Positions 36,835 to 45,240 of a stretch of DNA of 64,000 nt are shown piece by piece. This stretch comes from Halorussus caseinilyticus (lineage in GTDB: Archaea > Halobacteriota > Halobacteria > Halobacteriales > Haladaptataceae). The notes beneath the pieces were generated by a model that was given only the letters and a program-made list of their open reading frames with translations, was not told where the DNA came from and did no database searches. A program made the position numbers and the translations under genes. Position 1 is the first letter of the stretch; the number at the start of each line of letters is the position of its first letter. The DNA is taken from positions 2,480,001 through 2,544,000 of the forward strand of contig NZ_CP119809.1 in assembly GCF_029338395.1 (NCBI RefSeq), written 5' to 3'.

Positions 36835-37740
36835 ATGAGTACGAAGGAGGCACCGGGGAGCGGCAGTCGCCTCGACGAGTGGCTTGGAGAGAACTTCGAC
36901 CAGCTCCTGCCGTGGAAACGACGTGCAGAAGCGTTCTACTACGAGAAGCGCGCACAGAGCGCCGAGAACAGCGGCGACTACGAGACGGCGGTAGAGTACT
37001 ACGACCGGGCGGTCAGCGTCCGGGGTCGCCTCGGCGAACGGGAGAAGTCCGTGGACCTCGGACTGCGACTGGCGAGGGCGGCCCGCCAGAGCGGGGACCT
37101 CGGGACCGCCCGCAAGCACTACGAGCGCGTGGTCGAACTCCACGCCCGTCAAGAGGACGCGAACGGGGCGCTCGACGCTTTGGAGCCACTGCTCGACATC
37201 CTCCAAGAGGACGGTAACGACGCCGAAATCGCCCAGTGGTGGGGCCACGCCCTCATGATTCTCGGAAAGGCCGAACCGGGCGAAGTTTCGGAAAAGCGCC
37301 GGAACGACCTCATCCAGCGCTACGCCGACGAGATTCACAGCGAGGACAGCGCGGGCCGCCTCTACGGGTTCGCGCTCAACCGGTTGTTGGCCGACGAAGA
37401 CGAGTCGGGCGCGGAACTGCTCGACGCGACGTGGGAGCGCCGGGATGTCGTCCGCGAACAGGTCGGTCAGTTCCGGGTCGTCCTCGCGGCGGGCGTCGGA
37501 AGGGTCGCCCACGCCGAAATCGCCGGTCGGGACGTGGACCGCGAGGAGACGCTGGCGTTCGTCGCCGACCACCGACAGCGACTCTCGGACGCCGCGACTG
37601 CGCTGTTCGAGTACCTCTACGACGGCGAGACCGACACCGACCCCGACGACCTGCGGTCCGGCATCGGACCGCAGAACGAGGCGGAACTCCGCGACGTGGA
37701 AGCCGAGGTGTTCGGCCGATTCCTCGCGGAACTGGACTGA
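36835..37740 (+). CDS. TPR-like cytoplasmic protein of unknown function
   Basis: 301 aa, all helical. The segment YYEKRAQSAENSGDYETAVEYYDRAVSVRGRLGEREKSVDLGLRLARAARQSGDLGTARKHYERVVELHA has the spacing of two to three tetratricopeptide repeats (residues about 25-110). The second half (170-300) is an acidic helical domain without known motifs. It may be a protein-binding scaffold. Flanked by its own TATA box and a T8 terminator, so probably transcribed alone. Confidence 0.6.
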   Translation: MSTKEAPGSGSRLDEWLGENFDQLLPWKRRAEAFYYEKRAQSAENSGDYETAVEYYDRAVSVRGRLGEREKSVDLGLRLARAARQSGDLGTARKHYERVVELHARQEDANGALDALEPLLDILQEDGNDAEIAQWWGHALMILGKAEPGEVSEKRRNDLIQRYADEIHSEDSAGRLYGFALNRLLADEDESGAELLDATWERRDVVREQVGQFRVVLAAGVGRVAHAEIAGRDVDREETLAFVADHRQRLSDAATALFEYLYDGETDTDPDDLRSGIGPQNEAELRDVEAEVFGRFLAELD

Positions 37741-37756
37741 CTGTCGAGACGGGTCC

Positions 37757-37764
37757 TTTTTTTT
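37757..37764 (+). terminator. T8 run after the TPR-like gene
   Basis: Eight consecutive T, 17 bp after the stop; a typical archaeal transcription end. Confidence 0.55.
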
Positions 37765-37884
37765 CGACTCCCACGCTCCCCGAGCAATCGCGCCCGAACG
37801 CCGCCGACGCCTCGAAATTTCGACCGGAAGGACGCCTACGCCGAGTCGAACCTTTAGGTACTCCACCGTCATCGGTACGCACGC

Positions 37885-38223
37885 ATGGAAGTCGTACCAA
37901 AAGACGCGGAAGAATCGACCGAGGCAGTGGCGGGCGTCCACCTCTCGCTACTCGCCGGTGCAGACGAGATGAACGTCCAGCACTTCCTGATAGAACCCGG
38001 CGCGGAGGTGCCCGAACACGACCACGAGAACGAGCAGACCGGCTACATCACCAACGGGACGCTGACGTTCGTCGTGGACGGCGAGGAAATCGACGTGAGC
38101 GCGGGCGACTCCTACGCCATCCCCGCCGACGAACCCCACGCCGCCGAGAACCGCGGCGACGTGCCGGTAGAGGGCGTGGACGTGTTCAGTCCGCCGCGGG
38201 AGAACCCCGACTGGAAGGACTGA
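37885..38223 (+). CDS. Cupin domain protein
   Basis: 112 aa, one cupin barrel. Motif 1 is EHDHENEQTGYITNGTLTFVVDG (His, His, Glu as metal ligands) and motif 2 is GDSYAIPADEPHAAENRG with the fourth ligand His. Ends FSPPRENPDWKD. The metal and substrate are unknown; single-domain cupins of this type are often quercetinase-like or sugar-binding. Confidence 0.85.
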   Translation: MEVVPKDAEESTEAVAGVHLSLLAGADEMNVQHFLIEPGAEVPEHDHENEQTGYITNGTLTFVVDGEEIDVSAGDSYAIPADEPHAAENRGDVPVEGVDVFSPPRENPDWKD

Positions 38224-38459
38224 CGGCCCGAGAGACGGCGCGGAGACGGGCGACTCGTCGTGACGGTCGCGTCGGGACCGAGCGGTACGACGGAAGCGGA
38301 CGCGCGGGTGGCGAACGAGCGGGGCTACTTCTGGGAGGCTTAGAGAAAGCTACGTAATCGTAAAAGAAATCTATAGAAGTGGAAAAGAAAGAATTTCAGT
38401 GTCTCGGCGACCCGCCAGTCGCGCGAGTCCGAACATTCACGTACGAAAAAGCCCGACCG

Positions 38460-38996
38460 ATGAGTATGTACGCCGTCGTGGGGTGTAGCGACTGTCAGGC
38501 GCTCAAAATCGTGGAGGGTCGTCCCGAGACCACCCAGTGTCCCCGGTGTGGCAAGCGCCGGAAGTTCGAGAAGTTGCGGACGTTCGTGGAGACCGACGAC
38601 GAGGACCACGCCCGCGAGGTCCGGTCGTCGATGCTCGCCAACCGGCAGGACGAGGGCGAGGCGTTCGCGGAACTCGACTCGTTCGCCGAGATGGAGTCAC
38701 AGGTCGAGGACGTGGGCGTCTCCGACGAGGAGTATCTGGAGGCGTCGGGCATCGACGCCGAGGAAGTCGCCGCGGCCGCCAACCGCGTGGAGAACCGGTC
38801 GGCCAGCACGCGGGGCACCTCCCGGAAGGACACCGTGCTGGCGGCCCTGCGGGAACTCGACCGGCCGACCGAGGACGAGGTGATTTCGTTCGCGGACGAG
38901 CGCGGCGTCCCGGCCGAGTACGTCCGCGAGGCGCTGGAAAAACTGGCGCGGCGCGGCGAGGTCAGCGAGAGTCGCGGCCGGTATCGGTTGCTCTGA
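38460..38996 (+). CDS. DUF5817-like zinc-ribbon and winged-helix protein
   Basis: 178 aa. N-terminal zinc ribbon (CSDC and CPRC, with VEGRPETTQCPRCGKRRKFEKL), a linker with DEDHAREVRSSMLANRQ, and a C-terminal winged helix (about 120-178, KDTVLAALRELDRPTEDEVISFADERGVPAEYVREALEKLARRGEVSES). It probably binds nucleic acid. I recall the name DUF5817 for this haloarchaeal family. Function unknown. Confidence 0.75.
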   Translation: MSMYAVVGCSDCQALKIVEGRPETTQCPRCGKRRKFEKLRTFVETDDEDHAREVRSSMLANRQDEGEAFAELDSFAEMESQVEDVGVSDEEYLEASGIDAEEVAAAANRVENRSASTRGTSRKDTVLAALRELDRPTEDEVISFADERGVPAEYVREALEKLARRGEVSESRGRYRLL

Positions 38997-39016
38997 GCGT
39001 CCGAAAAGACGACTCG

Positions 39017-39151
39017 TCACGCCAGTCCCGTCGCTTTCCACAGCGAAACCGCGAGCGTCAGGACCGTCAGCACGAGTTTCAGCAGTCGCAGGAACTGTGC
39101 GAACCGCGAGTCGGTGAGGGAGTCGTCCCTCTCGGAAGTGGTCGCGGTCAT
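39017..39151 (-). CDS. Single-pass membrane microprotein (44 aa)
   Basis: MTATTSERDDSLTDSRFAQFLRLLKLVLTVLTLAVSLWKATGLA (quoted in parts: an acidic head of 15 residues, then an amphipathic to hydrophobic helix from FAQFLRLL to the end). Starts with a clear ATG; the longer frame upstream is not convincing. Convergent with the DUF5817-like gene. Function unknown. Confidence 0.5.
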   Translation of the reverse strand: MTATTSERDDSLTDSRFAQFLRLLKLVLTVLTLAVSLWKATGLA

Positions 39152-39454
39152 GGCAAATGGTCCCTCGGTGGCGGCGCGCGACGTTCGCAGGTAGGGGTGA
39201 CAGCGGGGTCGGGTGGAGACCGAATCGAACTGCTGGAGTCCGCGCCTCACGGAGGCGGCAACGCTGGGTGCAGGAACTCACCGCCGCCTCCGTCGGCCAC
39301 TCGGGGACCACTTTCGGCTACGAGCGAGAGAGGGATAAACCTCAGCCACGTGCGCAGTGAAAGTAAAAGTGGTCGCGCGGCCGGAGGTTCGGACGACGGA
39401 GCACGGCCACCCGGAATGGGAACTGTTAGGGGTCGCGCCCGCCATCGCCCGGAC

Positions 39455-40684
39455 ATGACCGACGATTCCGGCGCTTCCGACCCGGACGCACTCGCCGAGA
39501 AGGTGCGCGAGGGAGAACTGCGACTCCACGAACTGGACGAGTACGCCGATCACGAGACGGCCGCGGCCGCACGCAGACGACTGCTGGAGGCCGAGACGGA
39601 CGCCGACGTGGACGCCATCGGCGACTACGCGTTCGACGCCGAGCAAGCCGACGCCAACATCGAGAACATGGTCGGCGCGGCCCAGATTCCGATGGGTGTC
39701 GCCGGACCCGTGGAAGTCGCGGGCGGCGCGGCCAGCGGCGAGTTCTACCTGCCCCTCGCTACGACCGAGGGCGCACTGCTGGCGAGCGTCAACCGCGGTT
39801 GCTCGGTCATCGCGTCGTCGGGGGGCGCGGACGCCCGCGTCACCAAGTCGGGGATGACCCGCGCACCGGTCTTCCGGGTGTCGGGCGTCGCGGAGGCCGA
39901 GGAGGTCGTCTCGTGGGTCGGCGAGAACGCCGACCGACTCCGCGAGGCCGCCGAATCGACCACCAGCCACGGCGAACTGCTGGACATGGACACCTACGTC
40001 GTCGGCGACTCCGTGTACCTCCGGTTCGTCTACGACACCAAGGACGCGATGGGGATGAACATGGCGACCATCGCCACGCGGGAGGCCGCCGAACTCGTGG
40101 AAGAGGAGACGCCCGCCTCGCTCGTGGCGCTCTCGGGCAACCTCTGCACCGACAAGAAACCCGCCGCCATCAACGCCGTCGAGGGCCGGGGCCGGAGCGT
40201 CACCGCGGACGTGAAGATTCCCCGCGAGACGGTCCGGGACCGACTCCACACCACGCCGGAGGCCATAGAGGAGGCCAACACCCGGAAGAATCTGGTCGGG
40301 TCCGCCAAAGCCGGGAGCCTCGGGTTCAACGCCCACGCCGCGAACGTGGTCGCCGCGGCGTTCCTCGCCACCGGGCAGGACGCCGCGCAGGTCGTAGAAG
40401 GGAGCAACGCCATCACGACCGTCGAAGCCCGCGACGACGACCTCTACGCCAGCGTCAGCCTCGCCAGTCTGGAGGTCGGTACGGTCGGCGGCGGGACCAA
40501 ACTCCCTACCCAGTCGGAGGCCCTCGACGTGTTGGGTCTGCGCGGCGGCGGTAATCCCGCCGGAAGCAACGCCGACGCCCTCGCCGAAATCATCGCGGTG
40601 GGCGCGCTCGCCGGGGAACTCTCGCTTCTGGCCGCCCTCGCGTCCCGCCACCTGTCGAGCGCCCACGAAGACCTCGGGCGGTAG
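39455..40684 (+). CDS. hmgA: 3-hydroxy-3-methylglutaryl-CoA reductase
   Basis: 409 aa class I reductase. Landmarks: ENMVGAAQIPMGVAGPVEV, the catalytic Glu in PLATTEGALLASVNRG, SGNLCTDKKPAAINAVEGRG (catalytic Lys), DAMGMNM (NADP-binding), HAANVVAAAFLATGQDAAQ and GTVGGGTKLPTQ; the late His-type residue region ELSLLAALASRHLSSAH follows. It makes mevalonate for the isoprenoid lipids of archaea. The ATG at MTDDSGASDP was chosen; the long frame upstream overlaps other genes. Confidence 0.96.
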   Translation: MTDDSGASDPDALAEKVREGELRLHELDEYADHETAAAARRRLLEAETDADVDAIGDYAFDAEQADANIENMVGAAQIPMGVAGPVEVAGGAASGEFYLPLATTEGALLASVNRGCSVIASSGGADARVTKSGMTRAPVFRVSGVAEAEEVVSWVGENADRLREAAESTTSHGELLDMDTYVVGDSVYLRFVYDTKDAMGMNMATIATREAAELVEEETPASLVALSGNLCTDKKPAAINAVEGRGRSVTADVKIPRETVRDRLHTTPEAIEEANTRKNLVGSAKAGSLGFNAHAANVVAAAFLATGQDAAQVVEGSNAITTVEARDDDLYASVSLASLEVGTVGGGTKLPTQSEALDVLGLRGGGNPAGSNADALAEIIAVGALAGELSLLAALASRHLSSAHEDLGR

Positions 40685-40735
40685 GCGGGCGAGTCGGACC
40701 GCCTCGGCGCGCGCAGGCGCGACTTCTCCACTCCC

Positions 40736-40914
40736 GGCGCGCGCTGGCGCGGCGCACGAGCGCGCCGCGCCCATTCGCGCGAGGTCATCGGGAGCGAAGC
40801 GACCGATGGCTCGGCAGACGCGGGTTGTCTGCCGGGGGACGACTGAGCGAGTACCCGAAGGGTACGAGTGAAGGAGTCGGTTGGGGAGGGTGTGGCCCGC
40901 GGTCGCGGTGCGTT
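40736..40914 (+). repeat. R1 structured repeat, copy C, truncated at the 3' end
   Basis: GGCGCGCGCTGGCGC start (a partial extra copy of the head lies at about 40706); hairpin GGCGCGGCGC/GCGCCGCGCC; the variable arm has two extra perfect hairpins (GGCAGAC/GTCTGCC and GTACCC/GGGTAC); core GGTTGGGGAGG, GTGGCCCGCGG. It lacks GGTTCAAG and the terminal palindrome and passes straight into R2 copy 3. Confidence 0.75.
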
Positions 40915-40923
40915 TGGGTGGAC

Positions 40924-41040
40924 TGAAAGGGGCCGCGCGCTCGCGCTTGCGTGGTCGTCTCAGCGCGGCCACTATTTCGCGCGCGTAGTTCTACGCGCGC
41001 GAAATATCCCGCTGAGCGACCGCGAGCGCGCGGGGGCTTT
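40924..41040 (+). repeat. R2 structured repeat, copy 3
   Basis: AAAGGGGCCG start without the usual GGAT and without the GCTCGGCCGACCAACC head. Helices: GCGCGCTCGCG 40935-40945 with 41021-41031; CTCAGCG 40959-40965 with 41010-41016; and a perfect 16-bp apical stem 40973-40988 with 40991-41006. Closes GGGGGCTTTCGA. It is the cleanest single hairpin of the family. Confidence 0.75.
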
Positions 41041-41177
41041 CGAGAACGAAGTTACCGAAGCTCCGTTCTCGGTCGTTACTCCATCTCCGACTCCCGCCGC
41101 TATCTCCCATCCGTCGAAAAAGCGCCATCGCGCATCCGGTAGCCACAAGAACGCCGAGTCCCAAGACCCACGTAGCA

Positions 41178-41501
41178 ATGGTCTCGGCCGCGACAGTCTT
41201 CGGGTTCCTGCTCATCATGGTCGTCAACACCGTCTTGGCGGCGGTCGCCATCCGATTCTTCCGCCTCCGCCTCACGACGACGTGGGGTGCGGTGGTGTAC
41301 ACCGCGGTCCTCGTCCCACTGCTTTACTTCGGGACCACCATTCTGCTCTCGGGATTCATCGGATTCGGCGGGAGCGGCGTTCAAGACCGGGGAACGGCGC
41401 TCATCTTGGTGTGGGTCGTCCCGTTCACGCTGGCGGTATCGCTGGACATCTTCTGGTTGCCCTCGCCCGACGAGGTGGAACTGCCCGACAGCGCGCGGTG
41501 A
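41178..41501 (+). CDS. Small membrane protein of unknown function
   Basis: 107 aa with three transmembrane segments (about 5-25, 35-58 and 70-92) and a short acidic tail (SPDEVELPDSAR). I do not recognise the family; it looks like one of the conserved hypothetical membrane proteins of haloarchaea. It starts 44 bp before the next gene and may share its transcript. Confidence 0.6.
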   Translation: MVSAATVFGFLLIMVVNTVLAAVAIRFFRLRLTTTWGAVVYTAVLVPLLYFGTTILLSGFIGFGGSGVQDRGTALILVWVVPFTLAVSLDIFWLPSPDEVELPDSAR

Positions 41502-41545
41502 CGCCACCCCTTCGCTTTTGCCGTCTCAGTCCGTACTCCCCGGCC

Positions 41546-42526
41546 ATGAGTCACTCCGACGCCGAGGTCCACCCGACCGTCGAGGAAGTCGCGGCCGACA
41601 TCGCCAGCATGGAAATCCGCGGGGCGGCGACCATCGCCGACGCCGCGGCCGAGGCGCTGGCCGACCAAGCCGAACACAGCGACGCCGAGACCCCCGAGGC
41701 CTTCCGAGCGGAGATGCGCGCGGCGGGTCGCCACCTCCGGGGGACCAGACCCACCGCGGTCAGCCTCCCCAACGCACTGCGGTACGTCCTCCGCGGGATG
41801 CAGGGGAGTACGGTCGAGCAGTTGCGCGGGACGGTGGTCGAGAGCGCCCGCGAGTTCCAGCGCGAACTCGACCAAGCGCAGGACAACCTCGGGGAAATCG
41901 GCGCGAACCGCCTCCGGGACGGCGACACCGTGATGACCCACTGTCACTCGACCGACGCGCTCTCGTGCGTCGAGAAGGCCCTCGAACAGGGCAAGGAGAT
42001 TAGCGCCATCGTCAAGGAGACCCGCCCGCGCAAGCAGGGCCACATCACCGCCCGGCAACTCCGGGAGTGGGGCGTGCCCGTTACGCTGGTCGTTGACAAC
42101 GCGGCCCGACGGTATCTGGACGAGACCGACCACGTGCTGGTCGGCGCGGACTCCATCGCGGCCGACGGGTCGGTCATCAACAAAATCGGCACCTCCGGAC
42201 TCGCGGTCAACGCCCGCGAGCGCGGCGTCCCCATCATGGTCGCGGCACAGACGCTCAAACTCCATCCCGACACGATGACTGGTCACACGGTCGAAATCGA
42301 GATGCGCGACGAGCGCGAAGTCCTCGCCGCAGACGAAGAAGCCGAAATCGACGGCGACATCGGCGGCGACGGCCTGACCGTCGAGAACCCCGCGTTCGAC
42401 GTGACGCCGCCGCGCTACGTGGACGCCATCGTGACCGAGCGCGGCCAGTTCCCGCCAGAGAGCATCGTGACGCTGATGCGGGAGTTGTTCGGCGACCAGC
42501 AGGGCGGCGAACCGTGGGAAGAGTAG
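41546..42526 (+). CDS. Ribose 1,5-bisphosphate isomerase
   Basis: 326 aa of the eIF2B/MtnA-like fold. Cys133 in VMTHCHSTDAL and Asp202 in VGADSIAADG fall at the positions I recall as catalytic in the Thermococcus R15P isomerase. KPDTMTGH-like LKLHPDTMTGHTVEIEMR and the C-terminal PPRYVDAIVTERG fit. It converts ribose 1,5-bisphosphate to ribulose 1,5-bisphosphate in the archaeal nucleoside/pentose-bisphosphate pathway, which feeds RuBisCO. The other pathway genes are not in this window. Confidence 0.9.
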   Translation: MSHSDAEVHPTVEEVAADIASMEIRGAATIADAAAEALADQAEHSDAETPEAFRAEMRAAGRHLRGTRPTAVSLPNALRYVLRGMQGSTVEQLRGTVVESAREFQRELDQAQDNLGEIGANRLRDGDTVMTHCHSTDALSCVEKALEQGKEISAIVKETRPRKQGHITARQLREWGVPVTLVVDNAARRYLDETDHVLVGADSIAADGSVINKIGTSGLAVNARERGVPIMVAAQTLKLHPDTMTGHTVEIEMRDEREVLAADEEAEIDGDIGGDGLTVENPAFDVTPPRYVDAIVTERGQFPPESIVTLMRELFGDQQGGEPWEE

Positions 42527-42628
42527 TCGAAACAGCCGGTTGACCGACTGCCGACGCCGGGAAACGCCGATTTCCCCGACGAACCGCCCGGATAACTTTC
42601 CGTCGGAGCGTCGTCGGTCCGGCGAGTC

Positions 42629-43138
42629 ATGAACGAGACAGAGCGACGCCGGTTTCTCCGGGCCGCGCTCGCGGGCGCGAGTCTCACGCTCGCGGGGACG
42701 GCGGCCGGGCAGGACGACAGCGACGGCGAGGACGACAACGAGGGGAACGACAGCGATGGTCTCGTCACCGTCCAGAGCAACGAGAGCGTCGGCGCGACTG
42801 TCGAGCGCATCGAGGAGGACATCGAGGACAACGACGACCTGATACTCGTGACGACCGTGGACCACGCACGGAACGCCCAGTCCGCGGGTCTCGACCTCCG
42901 GCCGACGACGCTGATACTCTTCGGGAACCCGAACCTCGGGACGAAGCTGATGCAAGCGAGTCAGACCGCGGGCATCGACCTGCCTCAGAAACTGCTCGTC
43001 TGGCAGGCCGAGGACGGCACCGTCAACGTCACCTACAACGACCCGGCGTGGCTAGCCGACCGCCACGAGGTCGAGGGCCGAGAAGACGTGCCGAACACGA
43101 TTTCGAACGCGCTCCGGTCGCTGGCGACCGGACAGTGA
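42629..43138 (+). CDS. Tat-exported DUF302 domain protein
   Basis: 169 aa. Twin-arginine signal ERRRFLRAALAGASLTLAGTAAG, an acidic linker, then a DUF302 domain (about 45-160: NESVGATVERIEEDIEDNDDLILVTTVDHARNAQSAGLDLRPTTLILFGNPNLGTKLMQASQTAGIDLPQKLLVW). The function of DUF302 is not settled. Followed directly by a very strong hairpin. Confidence 0.88.
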   Translation: MNETERRRFLRAALAGASLTLAGTAAGQDDSDGEDDNEGNDSDGLVTVQSNESVGATVERIEEDIEDNDDLILVTTVDHARNAQSAGLDLRPTTLILFGNPNLGTKLMQASQTAGIDLPQKLLVWQAEDGTVNVTYNDPAWLADRHEVEGREDVPNTISNALRSLATGQ

Positions 43139-43141
43139 GCG

Positions 43142-43191
43142 AGTCGGCGGTGCGGGTGCGTCCGCCAGCGGACGCACCCGCACCGCCGACT
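43142..43191 (+). terminator. Perfect 24-bp hairpin after the DUF302 gene
   Basis: 43142-43165 is the exact reverse complement of 43168-43191, with a 2-nt loop; it begins three bases after the stop codon and is followed by TTTCC. It is far stronger than a termination hairpin needs to be. Confidence 0.75.
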
Positions 43192-43423
43192 TTCCGCGCC
43201 CGTCGCGGAGACAACGATAGTTGTTCGCCAAAGCAATGTTAGTATGTGCTTCGGAAATGAAAGCATTTCTTAAACGACGATACGGGTTTCCGTCGGCCGT
43301 TCGTGAAAACACCCGAAACGTCCGCGAAAGCAGTGCTTACCCGGCCGCGGAGCGCGGAAATCCGGGATTTCCCTCGAAACGGTGGCGCGGGTTCATGACG
43401 GTGCCGGAGAGTGCGCGCAAGTG

Positions 43424-44215
43424 ATGGCACTCAGCAGACGCGAACTGCTCGGCTACGCAGTTGCTGGCGCGACTGGCACGGGAATCACGGCGGCACAGGA
43501 GCGTTCCGAACCCGGCGTCGGACAGCGGTGGCAGTTGGGCGGCGTCTACGCCCGTCCCGCCCGAATCGGCGACACCGCCGTCACCTTCCGGGCCTCCGCG
43601 GAGTCGAAGTACGACACCGACTACGAGGTGGAAGTCGCCCTCTTCTACCGACCGAAAGCGGCGGGCGGCGCGAACGCCACCACCGGCGGCAAGTGGCGAA
43701 ACGCCGGGTCGAAGACCGGCGCACTGTCCGAGAGCGTCTATCTCGAAGCTACCGTGTCGGACCTCGAACCCGGCCGAACCTACGAGTACCGGGCCGAGGC
43801 GTACCTCACGAACTACGACGGCCACTCGCGGCGGGTCAGCGAGACGTTCGCGGTCACGGCGGGCCGACCCTGCTCGGGTCCCTCGACCAACTGCCTGCGC
43901 GTGGCGACCCGCTCGCCGGAAGTCAGCGACGACGGGAGCGAAGTGACCCTCCGGGCGACTGCGAAGGGTCTCGCCGCCTACGACGAGGTGGCGGGCCACT
44001 TCTTCTACCGGCGCGAGGGAAGCGACGAGAAGCACTGGACCGACTACGTGGCCGTCTCGGGCGAGTCGAACGGCGGCGACTCGGGCAAGTTCTCGGCGAC
44101 CCTCTCGGAGTTGCCCGCGGGGTCCTACACCTACTACGCGGAGGCCCGCGGCGAGGGCGGCGGGATGAAGAACATGTACGGCGAGGGGCGAGAGCGGGCG
44201 TTTCGGGTGGAGTGA
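43424..44215 (+). CDS. Tat-exported fibronectin-like beta-sandwich protein
   Basis: 263 aa. Tat-like signal SRRELLGYAVAGATGTGITAA. Two similar Ig/FnIII-like domains: about 40-145 (VTFRASAESKYDTDYEVEVALFYRPKA... ATVSDLEPGRTYEYRAEAYLTNYDG) and about 155-263 (VTLRATAKGLAAYDEVAGHFFYRREGSDEKHW... ATLSELPAGSYTYYAEARGEGGG), an internal duplication. Likely binds something at the cell surface; function unknown. Confidence 0.75.
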   Translation: MALSRRELLGYAVAGATGTGITAAQERSEPGVGQRWQLGGVYARPARIGDTAVTFRASAESKYDTDYEVEVALFYRPKAAGGANATTGGKWRNAGSKTGALSESVYLEATVSDLEPGRTYEYRAEAYLTNYDGHSRRVSETFAVTAGRPCSGPSTNCLRVATRSPEVSDDGSEVTLRATAKGLAAYDEVAGHFFYRREGSDEKHWTDYVAVSGESNGGDSGKFSATLSELPAGSYTYYAEARGEGGGMKNMYGEGRERAFRVE

Positions 44216-44266
44216 GGTGTTCGCGGGGGAAGAAGCGTAGAAGCGTTCGCGGAGAGGAGTTTCGGG

Positions 44267-44425
44267 GAAGCTAGCTACTTCCGACACCGATGAGAACCGC
44301 CCCGCACCGCCACCGCAGGCCACGTCCTCCCCAACCGACTGCGGTCCTCGCTCCCTGCGGTCGCTGTGGTCCTCGTCCCTCGCGCGACGATGGCGCGGCC
44401 ACTCCGGGCCGCGCCAGCGCGCGCC
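44267..44425 (-). repeat. R1 structured repeat, copy D (reverse)
   Basis: Minus strand: GGCGCGCGCTGGCGC head, hairpin GGCGCGGCC/GGCCGCGCC, variable arm GACCGCAGGGAGCGAGGAC, core GGTTGGGGAGGACGTGGCC, then a diverged tail in which GGTTCAAGCC is lost but the end GTAGCTAGCTTCC remains. It lies between two convergent genes. Confidence 0.7.
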
Positions 44426-44457
44426 GACGTGGAACCGTCGATAGCGCGTCCCGCCAC

Positions 44458-45240
44458 TCAGTCCGTCAACCCGTACCCGCGCTTGAACAGCACCACGTCG
44501 AGCGCGAGGATGGCCGCGGTCAGGGCCGAGAGGACCGCCAGCGACCAGTTGGGGTCAACCTCCGAGACGCCCAGAAAGCCGTACCGGACGCCGTTTACCA
44601 TGTACACCATCGGGTTCAGCATCGAGAGTTCCTGATACGGCGACGGAAGCTCTCGGACCGCGTAGAACACCCCGCCGAAGAACACCAGCGGTCGGACGAT
44701 GAACTGGTTCATCATCGTCAGGTTGTCCCAGTCGTCGGCCCAGAGACCGCCCACGACGCCGAAACTGGAGAACAGGAGCGTGATGACCAGCGCGAACGCC
44801 ACGAGGTAGAGCGGTCGCTCGACACCGACCGGCGTGAAGAACGCGCCGATGACCGCGATGAGCGACCCGACGAGCAGGCCCCGAGTCGCGCCCGCGACGA
44901 TGTAGGCGACCACCATCCGCGAGTAGGACATCGGCGAGGTCAGGGTCTCCTCGATGTAGTCGTTCCACCGCCCGTGGAAGATGGAAAAGGAGGCGTTCTC
45001 GAAGGCGTTCGAGATGGCCCCTAGCACCACGAGACCCGGTAGGATGAACAGGATGTACGGAATCGGGTCGCCGCCGAGACGTATCCCGCCCACCCGGTCG
45101 CCGAGGATGACCCCGAACACCGAGAAGTAGAGGACGTTGGTCACGAACGGCGGGACGAAGGTGTTGCGCGGCCGCCGGATAAATCGCAGAATCTCGCGGC
45201 GCGCGAGCGTCTTGAAACCGGTGAGACCCGAGAGAGTCAC
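44458..45240 (-). CDS. ABC-2 type transporter permease
   Basis: 260 aa, six hydrophobic segments after the amphipathic start LARREILRFIRRPRNTFVPP. NPMVYMVNGVRYGFLGVSE near the end is the ABC-2 signature. Its ATG overlaps the ATPase stop, so they form one exporter. Substrate unknown (drugs, lipids or polysaccharide are usual). Confidence 0.92.
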   Translation of the reverse strand: MTLSGLTGFKTLARREILRFIRRPRNTFVPPFVTNVLYFSVFGVILGDRVGGIRLGGDPIPYILFILPGLVVLGAISNAFENASFSIFHGRWNDYIEETLTSPMSYSRMVVAYIVAGATRGLLVGSLIAVIGAFFTPVGVERPLYLVAFALVITLLFSSFGVVGGLWADDWDNLTMMNQFIVRPLVFFGGVFYAVRELPSPYQELSMLNPMVYMVNGVRYGFLGVSEVDPNWSLAVLSALTAAILALDVVLFKRGYGLTD

